A DNA stretch of 64,000 bases from positions 1,054,001 through 1,118,000 of the forward strand of contig JAECYW010000006.1 in NCBI GenBank assembly GCA_023014335.1, given 5' to 3'. The stretch is from Galerina marginata. Taxonomy: Eukaryota; Basidiomycota; Agaricomycetes; Agaricales; Galerinaceae. A program made the position numbers and the translations under genes. Below, piece after piece: positions 33,201 through 45,074 of this stretch. Numbering within the stretch: the stretch's first letter is position 1; the number at the start of each line of letters is the position of its first letter. The notes under the pieces were generated by a model. That model was not told the origin of the DNA, did not search any database, and was given only the letters and a program-made list of their open reading frames with translations.

Positions 33201-33880
33201 CGGGCTTGAGATAAGCGCTTCGTGAATATTTTAATCGACATTTATATCTGACCTGGAAGTTGATGCTGCTTCCACCGCCTTAAACGCTGCATGAGACTAA
33301 GAATTTACTCATTCAAGAGGGTAGTTACCGAGGATGTTTGCGCATCTGCAATGTCATTAGTCTCTCGTCATGTATAAGGCAGGAATTGAACAACATACGG
33401 AACAATGCTCTGCCTTCCGCGTAGGAAGGAAGATTCCATGGTGTCAATGTAGAACTTTGCCTTGTCGTTACTTTGTACAACATCTCAGTTCAGGCAGAAG
33501 ACCTCGAGAGCTGACAGGAGATCATACATTCCATCGCGTTGCATATTCCTTACAAAAATACCGGGGCTATGGATGTCTTCAGTACATGGAATATAAAGGT
33601 GTCAATTAACGAGACTTACCGATAGACCCAGGGGTCGTCACGATTGTTTGCACCGCCTGAATTTTCATGAGTTAGTGTCACACAGTTCAGAGAAGAAAAC
33701 AAACCTTCAATGAGCATGACTTTCAAGGTTGGGTCAGCATACGCCAAACGGCCAGCCGTAACACATCCTAGATGGGTTGAGACAGTTGAGAATGATATAA
33801 ACCCAAGAGCTAGGTCAAGGCAACAAACCTGCGGGTCCACCACCGCAGACAATAACATCGACTTCATCAGGATGACCCAT
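30262..33880 (-). CDS. aox: FAD-dependent alcohol oxidase (GMC oxidoreductase, AOX type)
   Basis: Oxidises primary alcohols such as methanol to aldehydes, reducing O2 to H2O2. The start at 33880 reads MGHPDEVDVIVCGGGPAG, giving the FAD-binding GxGxxG, then CVTAGRLAYADPTLKVMLIEGG. Further blocks: CANILGGGSSINFQMYTRAS, DWDDFKTPGWTAK, ENYQKPTNNNTHGYDGPIA, INRHTGRRSDAATAYV, LSSGTLGTPQILERSGVG, DLPGVGEEYQDHYTTLS. The catalytic His is in DHVETTWHSLGTCAMKP and the Asn in DNLGTNTYSSALLVGEKG. The C-terminus PHAPVPHAPIPKGVPATQQLR is typical of mushroom AOX and is not a clear peroxisomal SKL signal. The gene is extremely intron-rich (over 15 introns), with microexons of 9 nt (30743-30751) and 12 nt (33172-33183). 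About 650 residues, usual length. It appears intact. Confidence 0.93.
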
Positions 33881-33980
33881 AATGGATGCAAAGTTTAACG
33901 AGTAAAATTTGGTTCGCTAGGATTGGTCGTAGTGAACTACAAAGTGTTCAGTTTGGATAGAAATATCCTTACTTTGGCCT

Positions 33981-33987
33981 TTATATA
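33981..33987 (-). promoter_or_regulatory. TATA box of alcohol oxidase gene
   Basis: TATATAA on the minus strand, 101 bp before the ATG at 33880. Confidence 0.5.
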
Positions 33988-35328
33988 CGTTGGCGTCAAT
34001 GAATCCGAGGGAAAGAACCAAGCTGCGGGGTCGAAGAGGGTTGCACCAAGGTCCGTAATCTTGTCATATGATGATAGAGTGCGAAGAAAAGAACATATGG
34101 GATAGCCAAATCCGTCTGTCGATAGCAGGGTGTCTGCACTAATATCTCTCAATTTAGATTGAGGGGATGAACTCTGTTCTCGCAGAACTTCGAATGCGGC
34201 GTGAGATGGACGAATGAGAGGAAATGTGTCGGGTGGCGCTGATCGCAAGCGTACAGGTGACCAAAGTAGCTGGAAAGAGGCGTGGAAGGACTAGAATCGT
34301 TGGATTGATTGTTCGAATTGCTATTGATTGAGTAGAGGTTGTGGAGAAACATGACACACTGGGGAACTTCTTGCGATCTGACGCGGAGGAAGCGTGATGA
34401 TTGGGCGACGAATGCCTGAGTTTTAGGCATGTGTGAAGGTAGTCGGTTTCAGCGCAAATTCTAGGAGAAACCTGTGGCGGTTTGTCGAGGTCATCCAAAT
34501 TCGTTTAGAGAGCTTCAGCAGCCCAGTCCAGCGCGTGACCCGGTTTAATAGGGACTCCAGTGCAGCGAGAAGTTTGAAATACTGGCTTGGTACGTCGATA
34601 GCTGAAGCCTAAGGCTCCCAAAGGTGAGTAACAACAGTTCACATGTCATCATACTTCTGCAAAAATGAAGCCAACGGAAGATCCTTTACGCAGAGCATAT
34701 CTGAGGACTCTGTTCCAGTGACTTATTAGTGTTATTCTTGGCCCAGCTGTGACCAGACCTGTTCAAAAGTAAGTACGGATGGGAAATCATATTTCCCATC
34801 CTGGGAAGAATGCACATAAGAGAGTTAAGTATGATATGTTAGGCGACCGGATATCCCGTAACCTAGCAAAAAAAGAGCAAATGAGAGGGCGTAATCATAT
34901 CAGTAATTCTCCGGGAAGTGAGCATTGTGAGTCATCTGGGAATGATGTTCTTGTTGGAGTCGACTAGGAAATAGAACAGATGAGATAGTGAACGAACTAT
35001 TGAACAATTACTCACCTCCTGAAACCGTACCAACAGATAGATGCACTCTAAGACCCAAGAGCAGCGAGCTTGAGTAAGTTCCACCTCTGAAAACCTTTGA
35101 ACCTGCGATCAAAGTTATTGTGGTCCAACCACGTCGTCTGGAGATCAGCTTCTCAGCCTTCCACGTTCTCAGTCACGGTGGTTGTCCATTGTCTCGACAT
35201 CATGAGAGGAAGCACGGACGGCATCGATGGCTGATGCGAAACAAATGCGAGTGGATAAACATATCATTGAATTTGTGGTCATCAGGTCGCGCTAGGTAAT
35301 GGTGGTTAAAGCAAAAATTGGAAGTGAT
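33988..35328. other. Alcohol oxidase upstream region; no gene
   Basis: Holds overlapping minus-strand frames (34149-34498) without domain content and a perfect hairpin at 34777-34801 (11-bp arms, GGATGGGAAAT, 3-nt loop). It probably includes regulatory DNA of the alcohol oxidase. No specific site is claimed. Confidence 0.4.
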
Positions 35329-35330
35329 TA

Positions 35331-36170
35331 CAGGGTATCCGGAAAACCTTGGGATTCTGGGAAAATTAAAAGTCGCGAGATACCAAATATGGTAATCGCT
35401 CTTTCAGCGCGTTTCCGCATCGTCTAATGTGAATTAAGGAGGGTGCAGACCAGAAATTCATGTTGTAAATACCTAGGTGGACTGTATACATACTTTAGAG
35501 AGCACATGCAAAATTTCAAGGGGATCTGATACGATTTGCGTGAGAGAGAAGGTCTCCGCCGTTGACCACTGTAAAATGGCAGTCATACGAGGCCGTAGCT
35601 TCGATATAACAGGATCTAGCGAACAACAACCGAAGTTTTTATTTAGCCAAAATTCCTGGTAGATAAACAGAATGGTTTCAAACCACTCTCCAAAATTTCG
35701 AACCTTGATTCCGGATTCTATAATGCCCAGCACTACCAATAATACGCCTTTCTGAGGACCTCTTGCGATTGTTCTGTTTATCAGAGGTGTAGTTTTCAGA
35801 TTCATGCCTCATAAATTCTAGGAAATGTGTTATCATAGTATATACATAGTCTAGGATGTAAATATAAGAGCAATCTATACACATTTGAAACATTTCAAAG
35901 TCATGAGCTTCTGGGTGGCAGCCATTTTGCAGTGGACAACGGCGGAGACCCTCTTTCTCACGCAAATCGTATCAGATCCCCTTGAAATTTTGCATGTGCT
36001 CTCTAAAGTATGTATAAAGTCCACCTAGGTATTTACAACATGAATTTCTGGGCTGCACCCTCCTTAATTCACGTTAGACGATGCGGAAACGCGCTGAAAG
36101 AGCGATTACCATATTTGGTATCTCGCGACTTTTAATTTTCCCAGAATCCCAAGGTTTTCCGGACACCCTG
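35331..36170. mobile_element. Long terminal-inverted-repeat element with TA flanks
   Basis: The left arm (35331-~35580) and right arm (~35922-36170) are inverted copies about 247 nt long with only some ten differences, starting CAGGGTATCCGGAAAACC on one side and CAGGGTGTCCGGAAAACC on the other. Both outer ends are flanked by TA, the target duplication of Tc1/mariner-type transposons. The centre of about 340 bp has no transposase frame, so it is non-autonomous. High arm identity suggests recent insertion or that the arms are kept alike by pairing. Confidence 0.85.
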
Positions 36171-36525
36171 TAATTTGACCATGGGAATTTCGATTTGGCT
36201 TTATTTGTAAAAAAACTTGAAGGTGGACACCGATACATGATGATGGCGACGCCGACTCGGTCAACCACCACCGATATTTCAGTTTCCAGAAGCCTGCTGT
36301 GGTTAAGGTGACAGTATAGAAGAACGCTGGACCGTGGTTTAATCTACCAAAATTACTGTCCTTCTTCATTTTAAAAGGTCTCGCACGAAGATAGAAAATG
36401 AGCCAAAACCAATTCCTTTCCATAAAGTATTGATTGTAGCCTACAGTTATGAGAAATATACATTGAATTTCGATTCAGTCCAAGGATAGAGAGGGTGAGA
36501 GAATACAGAGAATGTCCAAGGGTAA
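36171..36525. other. Spacer between the TIR element and the FAB1 3' end
   Basis: No gene. Probably contains the 3' untranslated part of the minus-strand lipid kinase gene. Confidence 0.35.
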
Positions 36526-39500
36526 TCATAGAATGCTGGGAAGAAGATTGGGATCGTTGATGATTTTTGACTCGTCCAAGGGCTTAGACCACTTGTCTTT
36601 TGATTTTCAAAAGAAAGATAAGATCAGAGGGTGTACGATGCGCAAAGAAAGGATATTTAAATACCTGGGCAAGCCACAAAGTAACCTTCAAGGGCATTGG
36701 TAAACCGGTCTTGGTACTCGGTTGGAGGTACCACAGTCACCTCCTTGCCGGACTGGAGACCTTGCTTTGCTTTGTACTCCAATGTCTTCGCAAAAGTGTA
36801 ACTGCCAATGGTGTCAACAAGGCCACAGACAATCTCTTTCTTCTCATTGTCAACTCCGAGCAGAAGACTAGGTAGTCAGTCAGACATTTGAAGTCAAAGT
36901 AGAGGGAAGAACAGACGTACGAGTAATCCATGATGTTACTCTTTGACAGGAACTCGGCATCGCTCTTGATGGCTTCACGAAGGATGATCTTGGAGTGCGG
37001 ACGGACAAGTGTCAACGTTCGTCGTTGCCCTAAAGAGAGCTAATAAGAAAATCTTGATTTGATCGCGGAAAAAAAGTCGACAAACCTTCAATCCATTCCC
37101 CATCAAAAAGAGTCTTAGTAGTATCTCCATGAGCCTTGACCTTTCGACCTTGGATACCTTTCAAATCGAATGTCTTGCTGATCTTCTGATCAAAGAATAG
37201 ATTCTCCATGACCAATAGATCGGCTTTCGATTGCACAGCTCCAGTTTCCAAATTCCTAATTTCGATGGTATAGAACCCGATAAGTTTCGCTAAAACAGTT
37301 GGTCGATTGGCTGTAGTGTCCATGTAGCGGAAGTACGACGGAGCGAGTTCAACGAGCACTTGTCTGCGATGCGTCACGTCCTGTTAGCGACAGTCTCCAA
37401 TTCAAAAAGCAAAAACTTACAGATCAGCAACATTCCATGCATCGACCAACGTCTTGATAATGAACCGGTCGTCGCTCGTCTTCCAGAAATTAGACTTGCT
37501 CTTCCCGCCTTCCGCCGCCCAATTCGTGCTTGTGGACAAGCTCTTCAAAAAGAGATCGCTAATGCCACACCTCTTCCGGAGCATATCAAACTGCTTCGCG
37601 TAGTACACCGTACAACTGAACTTAAGCCGCTTTCCAATGGTCCAATCATATTTGATATGTGGCCGGTCATCGAAGTTGGCAACATCAGCCAGAAGGGTGT
37701 GGTGTTTCTTGGCGCTGGAGGGCGAGGGCGTGATCAGTCGCGAGGATGTTGAAGGTTCCGCGTTCAGCACGTATCGCATGGCCGTATTGATACCACTGGC
37801 CAGCGTATTTGCAAATCCCGACGACGTTGGGGGTGGGGGCAGCTCCGGGCTGCTCGTAGTTGATAATGGCGGAGGAGCAGGAACAGAAGGAGAGGGTGCA
37901 ATTATGTCATGATTAACAGTCTTAGGGGCATCTTTGGGCGGTAAAGGGGGGGGAAGGTCGCTCGGTTGCTCAGGAGAAACCTCAACCTGTTTGTCTTTCC
38001 CAATAGTACTCTGACTCTCTTTACTCTCAGCAGTCTCTGCAGAGATAACCGATGCAGCCGATACTCTCCTGATATGTGCATCAACATCCACAACGACAGA
38101 ATCAACAACGCTCGATATTGCTTCCGACCTGATAGACGCAGGTCTCGACGTTGTTGTCGGCGGCGGCGTACTGTTGTCCAGCTCTTGCAGCAAGAGGGTT
38201 TCCGCGCTCTCCGTTTTGTCAGGTGTGTCCATGACCCCATCCGCAGCTTGCATGCTCAAGCCAACATCGGCCTTGGATTTAACAGAGGGGGCCTTGGCAG
38301 ACAATATTTGGGACCCGCTGGAATTGGACAGACTCATGAACCGCGAGCCGGACGTGGAGCCATTGCTCTGCTCAGGTATCGTCTTCTGTCGCAGGACATC
38401 TCGTATAGACAAGAGGGACGTGGGATCGCGGGTGTGCTCCTTTCTTGATATTACGGCGGAGAACTGCTCTGGTTCGTTCCAGACAACGTCTTCCTGATCC
38501 GGGTCTGGTTGGTTCTTCGAGGAAGAGGTGAAAAGCCTGTAACCAGTAGCCACAGAGAAAAATGACGAAGATCCGGATTCAGCGACGACGCGGGGGGTTG
38601 AGGCGGCTAATGACTCAGATGCTGAGCGAACAGCCGACAAATTCGCCAACTCGAGTTGATAATCGACAGTGCTAAGACAACGAACATATGTCAAAAAAAG
38701 AAATCCCAGTCACAACAGGAAGAAAAACACACCTGAGCGTGTGGGCAATAATACTGCCCCAATCATTCTCTCTCACAATAATGTTGCCTCCTGGGACCGC
38801 ATGACATCCCTTCCCCCACCACTCAGGTTCTTCGGCAATCAAGTCGCCCACTGCTCTAGACTTCGAAGAACCCAGGTGTTTCTTCTGCCACGCCTTGAGC
38901 CTCTTCTGGGTGCCTATTCCCGTTGCGAGAAACGTCCTCCGGACATCATTCAGAGACCCCACCGGTGTCTTTGCTAACTGAATATAGAGAGATTGCTCTA
39001 TTTTCTGGAAATTGTGTCGCAGAGTGGCCAGCAATTGCTCAACATCGTCCTTAGGCGGCACTGTCGGCGTTTTGGACGCCTGAGTATCAGTGCTGACATT
39101 CGATTGTGTTGTAAAGTACGATCCTTGCGAAATGGTATCCTTCAATGGAGAGATAGGTGTACTTGGCGGTAAAGGCGGCAAGTCTAAATTATCGGACGGC
39201 GTTGGAGTACTGGCGGAAGAAGATACGTCCGGGGTATCAAACACGTCATAGGCATCGTCAGTGGAGGGCAACCTCGGAAGGGCCTTTTGACCCGTTTCCT
39301 CATCATTGAGAACCTTTTCCTGCGAGAAAGTAAATATAACGTAGGCAAATTAAGAAAGAACGAGCGCGTACTATTTTATCAATATGGTCAGAGACGCCTT
39401 CCCACCACTTTCTAATTTCCTTCCTCAACGCCTTCTTCCGCTCTCCATCAGGTCCGGCGTCGTTCTGGCTAGTGGTTGTGAGAGGCGGGCTGGCCTTCTC

Positions 39501-41784
39501 CCCTCCCCGCGTCAGTTGCAGCCGAGGAACCCTGAGTTCGAAGATGTCCTCTATCGTCGATAGCGCGAGCGAGATTTCCCCAGAGGCAGTGGAAAAGTAC
39601 CGGATGATGTTGAATCTGGACGGGGATAACGCAGTCGATGTATCGGGTGAAGGAGAGGTGTGTTCGCAGAGCGCAGGCGTCAGGACACATAGAGCAGGGG
39701 AATATATCAACAACTCGAGAAATTTGGCGTATGAGAGCAGACTAAGTGGCACAGAGTGTCAGAAGAATAAATAAAAGAGGGAAGAAGTTGGATGACATAC
39801 TATGTTCCATCACCCATAGTCGTACGAGGTGTTTTGGCATTGCAAACTGCACAACTCTCCCACATCTCAATTTCTGCCTCTTCAGGCGTTTCTTCTTTCT
39901 CCTTTTCCTTCGTAGCACTGCCCTCCTTCTTAACCTCAGCCACTCGAAAAACGATCCTGATACCATCATGGATGACCCTCGTCTCATGTTCTCCCATCGT
40001 AAATTTACAACCAGACCGATCGCATGGCGACTTGTAACGCTCGGTCAACTTCTGTACCCATTCACCCAGTATAATATCCCCGCCGGTCGACGAGTAGTAC
40101 TGATAGGTTTTCCAATGAGGTTTCCCACAAGGAGACAAGCCTGAGGTTGGGAGGTTGAGGGCGGTCGTCGTCATCGTCTCTGTGGATGTGGCGCTTGAAG
40201 TCGTTGCGTTTGTGAAGGCAGAAGAACCATCTTGAATTGGCTTAGCGTCTGCCGTGATAGGTGATGATGAGGTGGAGTTCGTCGGGGCTATGGGCGGTGC
40301 TGAAGGTGTTGTAGATGTTTTTGTTGACGGCGGTACGTGCAGCGAACAAAGTACGGAAATTTCTTGGTGGCGAACAAAACCGAGAATTCCTGACATCCCT
40401 CTTCCCTCGGCATCCTTCCCGTCCCACCCAAGTAGACTCGTCAGAGCGACACGTTCGTCTCCTGTTAAACGGCGTTTCTGTCCTTCAATAGCCGTTAGGA
40501 CGGCATTCCCTTTTTCTTTCTCGGATAAATCGATAAGAAGTTTGGGAGGAGGTAAGGTGACGCCTGCAGAAGTCGACAGAAGGCTCTTTGAGTCCTCGAT
40601 GCGTTTCACAGCTGACAAAAACGGTTGAGGAGAAATAACTTGAGGAGCCTGGGTCGAATTCCGCATTGAAGACCGACGCTCGCCCATGAACGAGAACCGG
40701 TTCAACCGCAGGCCATTGACAGCTCCACTCAAACCGTCGAATGACTTGCGAGCATTGGGCTCTGTTGCAGAGTCCACCGATATCGACGGCTTGATGAGGG
40801 TCAAATCCAAGGAACCCCGAGTCCGTTCACCACCAGGCGAAAGTTGGCTGAAACTGCGCTTCAAAAAGAAATTTGTAAAACTCGACGGGATGATCGAATT
40901 CCGCGGTCTCGCTCGTATGTCGTTTGAAGGTGTTTGAGGGTGTGCAACTGTTGAAGGGGATTTCGGAGCTGGGTGTTTGGGTTGTGGAAGTGGAAATGTG
41001 ATTTTGACACCGCTGTTTGATAGCAGGTGCTGTTCGAGGATGAGCGCGAGGTGGACGTATGTCGCCAGTCGGAGCACTTTCGTGAGTAGCATGTGCTGCA
41101 TTGGCGAGTTGACGCCTTTGAACGTGAATGTACCACCGACCAACCGTAAATTGTCATCGAGAGCTAAGTATACAGCAAAATTAGAAGAGTATTCATGAAT
41201 AAAAGCGAGCTTGACATACCATCGAACCCGCTCAGACCGTAAAGGATCGTGTTCTCAAACTCGTCTTCGCTGTCCTGCAATACAAAGCTTCCTGACGAGA
41301 ACGAGCAACCTATATTGGCGGGTAAAATATCGAAACCGCTATCTTCTGTTGGTAGCGGTAGTCGACTACCATGTGGGGCCACGCAAAGCAGAAGATGCCC
41401 AGCAGATTCCGCCAAAGCAGGACGGGCGGCTAAACTTCGAAGTTGGTTCAACGGCGGCGAAGGAAGTGCTTTCGCTTCATCTCCATTAGCAGCAGCTTCT
41501 ACCGACGGTTTGCCCTCAGAAGCTGATCTCGCCCGTGATCGCGCTTTCCGCTTGCCCCTCTTGACCGACGCCAACCAGTCGCCACGGCTCAACTGGTAGC
41601 TGAGCTCGTCCAAAACTTCCTCGAACACGTACACCCAGTCATCGCGCCTATTCTGGATCCCAGGTTCATGAATGTCGGACAAGAAACGTTGAATCAGATG
41701 CCCCCGGTGGTTTCGCGCTTCCACTGATAATGTGGCCAGTGCATAGCTCGCTGGCAGAGCTGGAAGAGGTTTATGGTCCGCCAT
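36526..41784 (-). CDS. FAB1: 1-Phosphatidylinositol-3-phosphate 5-kinase (Fab1/PIKfyve family), no FYVE domain
   Basis: Makes PI(3,5)P2 on endosome/vacuole membranes and controls vacuole size and retrograde traffic. The start MADHKPLPALPASYALATLSVEARNH at 41784 replaces the usual FYVE finger. The chaperonin-like (Cpn60/TCP1) domain is seen in GGTFTFKGVNSPMQHMLLTK and CGKPHWKTYQYYSSTGGDIIL. The Cys-rich Fab1 region includes WESCAVCNAKTPRTTMGDGT and YSFAKFLELLIYSP. After about 500 disordered Ser/Pro-rich residues, the kinase domain follows: WTIGKRLKFSCTVYYAKQFD, GGKSKSNFWKTSDDRFIIKTL, LLVMENLFFDQKISKTFDLKG and SNIMDYSLLLGVD, ending NDPNLLPSIL. About eight introns. Length near 1,450 residues is shorter than yeast Fab1. 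The kinase motifs look complete. Confidence 0.92.
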
Positions 41785-42275
41785 AGGTCGATTTGGAGGT
41801 CAGAAAGGCATAAAGCCTGGTCCTAGCGTCATGGTAATGACAACCGGGCCACTGAAGTCCGTAAATGGCTTACTCCGCCCGCATCCCGAAAATAGCGCAT
41901 TTTCCCCTGCGCTGTGGTCTTTTGGGTATTATTGGAAACCTGATTGGAAAGATATTTTGAATGTATGGCATTCTGTATTGCGCCGTGGTGGTAGGAAGGA
42001 AAGAACGGCTTTGGGATTTACAAAAAGAAGAAATTTTGTCCACTTTTTTAAAGAGGAGTTATAATCTTACAACAGACCTCTGAAATTGAGTCAGCGGAAT
42101 ACTTTAATCCCATTTTTCATCTCTTGAATTGTGCAATCTAGGCTTGGAAGTTGGAACACAATTTATGGTATGTGTGGCTAGAGTTCTATCTATTATTTTG
42201 AATAAAAGATCAAATGGAGGGTCCAACAGGTTACAGCATGCAAATATAGAATCACCCGACTTATCGACGACCACC
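41785..42275. other. Divergent intergenic region
   Basis: Shared upstream region of FAB1 (-) and the HET gene (+). No TATA or repeat stands out. Confidence 0.4.
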
Positions 42276-44781
42276 ATGTCCGAATCTTTCTCTTTTGGCG
42301 AGCCGGCTGTACCATTGCAATATATCCTCCATGAGCGCATTGAACCTGATGATCGTTGGGACATAAATACCTCAGAAGACGAGGGCGATGGCTATTTTAC
42401 GGAAAGTGCCTCCGAAAGAGTGATGTCAACATATTCGGACAGTGGGTGGCCCATGTTCAACGTTCATCAAATTAACGAAGCTAAGTGAATCAATATTCTC
42501 GCCCAGCGTTCGACTATGAGGAGGCGGAGAACATTGTCGCTGCTTGGGACAAGCCAACAGATGATGAAGGATCCCGGGTCATCGTGCCCCCACTTCTTCC
42601 AGTACCTCCAACCCTCGCGAACTCGGACGACGCTTTGTGCAGCGTATGCAAAGATCTTGAACTCTCTCCTGACAACTTCATCATACCAGATTCGGAGAAA
42701 ACTCTAAGGAGAGATGACTTTAGATCTCATGATATACATCTTGGGCGAGTCGAAGACATCAAGAAAAAGATCCATTGTCCTTTTTGCCGTTTGGTTCTCA
42801 AAGCTCTAGGACCTGACGTGCCAGACCGCGAGGACGATGAACCTGTTACAATCATAGTGATCTGGGAAGTTTTTGGTTTCAGACCAGTCGAGGATGAATT
42901 TTGGCATGTTCCCCAAATTCGATTTCTACGACCCTATGCACAAAGACAAGGCGGCGGTACTGTCAACTCCGGGAAGCTACATATGTCTCCCGGAATAACC
43001 TTGCTCGCCAATGACGCCCCCTCCACTTCGAAGACAGCCTTCGTTCGCCTGATCAATGATACGATCGATTTCGATATCGTGCAGAAGTGGATTTCCATAT
43101 GCCACAGATTTCATAAAGGCCGTTGCGACGGAAATCCCTACATCCTCGATGACGAGCTCGGCGACATTACAACAGAAATACACTCTTTCCGCTTGATTGA
43201 TGTCATCGACTCTTGCATCGTACTTCCTGCAAAAGGCTGCAAATATGCGGCGCTCAGCTACGTTTGGGGAATAGACCCGAAGACAATACTCAGACTCCTC
43301 AAAGAAAACGTAGATGAGCTACAATCACCAGGATCACTTGAAACTGTTGGCAACAAGGAAAGAATTCCCCTGACCATACGTGATGCAATGGAGGTTACTA
43401 GAAAATTAGGACTACGATATCTCTGGGTCGATAGCCTGTGTATTGTCCAAGACGACGACTCAAAGTTAGGGAGTAAAATGGAAGCTATCGCGAAGATGGG
43501 ACTTGTTTACGGTGCATCAGATATCACGTTAATCGCTGCCACCGGAATCGATGCTCAGGCAGGCATACCAGGTCTACGTCCTGGGACACGTGGTCGCGAA
43601 CAACTTATTGAAGAGATATCTCCAGGACGTCGACTAGGTGCAAAGACTCTCTGGCAAGACTATATTTGGACCGGAGTATATTTCGATCGAGGGTGGACGT
43701 GAGTCGTCTTTAAAAAAATGATACCCAAAGCGAGTTTAATGCCAATAACAGCTTTCAGGAACGGGAATTTTCCACCCGTAGTCTGACATTTATTGGCGGA
43801 CAAGTTGTTTTTAGGTGTAAAGAAACGTCAGGATGGCGGGAAGACGTCGTGTTCGAGGACTATCGTGGTGCATATGCAGCACAGTCACGCCATAGGGACT
43901 TATACGACCCAGCTAAGGTCTGGAATATGGAAGCCTTAATCCGGAATTATTCAACGCTCTCTCTCACGTTTGAAGCAGACATTTATCACGCCTTCGCAGC
44001 TATGATTCAGTATATTCAACGGGAATTCCAAGTCATTCTATACCATGGCATTCCTGATAGATATTTCGATTGGTTTCTCCTTTGGACGCCACTCAAGGCC
44101 CAACAACGTCGTACCATCACTCCGAGTTGGTCTTGGTCGGGATGGAAAGGAGAAGCAGTACTGGACATACACGATTGGTACAGTAACAATTTCGCCGAGG
44201 TACAACAAGAAATAAAGGAACGAACCTGGATACACTGGTATCAGCGAGAGGCACATGATTCAAAAGCATGTGTATTTATTTCTGCACCAGACAGAGATGA
44301 AGCAATGCACGCGCGCTTCCCGTTTGACTGCTCTCAAAAACTTCCCAATCCACGGACAATTCTGGATGCACCACGTTATGTCGAAGACACCTACAATAGC
44401 AAGGCCGGTTCCGGGTTTCTCCAATTCTGGACCGTTTCGTTAACTTTCCGTTTGGACAAGGGACCAACGCGCTCTGATTCCCCATCCCGTGTCATTGTAT
44501 TTGGACAAAACGACAAAGAATTAGGAACTGTGCCTGTGCAACCCGACTGGGCAACAAACCATGTTCCAGGACCACATGAATTTATATTACTGTGCGAAGG
44601 TAGAGATGGGAGGGCATATTTACATGATAAGCAAATTGAAGACGGTTGGAAGTATAAAATGATGCTGATCGAATGGCACGGGGGCTGGGCAGAACGCATT
44701 GGAATCAGCTCGATTCGCAAAGAAGACATTTTTCAGTCCTTAGGCGACAGACCTACGTGGAAGGAAATTGTTTTGGGCTAA
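42276..44781 (+). CDS. HET-domain protein
   Basis: HET domains in fungi mediate heterokaryon incompatibility and related cell-death responses; this protein's own trigger is unknown. The start ATG at 42276 gives MSESFSFGEPAVPLQYILHE, then a short intron (42442-42485, 44 nt) that joins to NQYSRPAFDYEE; without it the frame is closed. A Cys-containing segment ALCSVCKDLELS...CPFCRLV precedes the HET core: YAALSYVWG, IPLTIRDAMEVTRKLGLRYL, WVDSLCIVQDD, VYGASDITLIAATG, and RGWTFQEREFSTRSL across a second intron (43699-43751). The long C-terminal part (WSWSGWKGEAVLD...) is typical of basidiomycete HET proteins and carries no named effector. About 800 residues. Intact. Confidence 0.88.
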
Positions 44782-45074
44782 CTTCACTATAGATTATTCT
44801 GTGGTTTTGAGCCCATCAGTAAATTCTCCTCGGGCATCCTCAGATTCTTTGTGCATTACTTTTCCCTGGATCAAACCGAATTCAAGTGTGTATTACTACA
44901 GGTTATGACAAGTGCCGTACTGCAGCTTTGTCGCGTCCGCGGTATTACAGTAAGCAGTGGAACTCGAAAAAGGCAAGAGGCTCAAAGGGCTTTTGTGTGA
45001 ATGGCCCGGGCCACTGAGTTCTAAAAAGGTTCTGCAAGAACCACTTGCACCTTCAATCTTGATCTCTCGCAATC

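Noticed and set aside
34154..34498. Minus-strand protein upstream of alcohol oxidase
   Set aside because: Ser/Thr/Ile-rich low-complexity frame, overlapped by a second frame of equal length; more likely promoter DNA.
34777..34801. Hairpin as a transcription terminator
   Set aside because: A perfect hairpin exists but factor-independent terminators of this type are not used by fungal RNA polymerase II, and no gene ends here.
37637..41599. Plus-strand frames within FAB1
   Set aside because: Shadow frames of the minus-strand kinase coding sequence.
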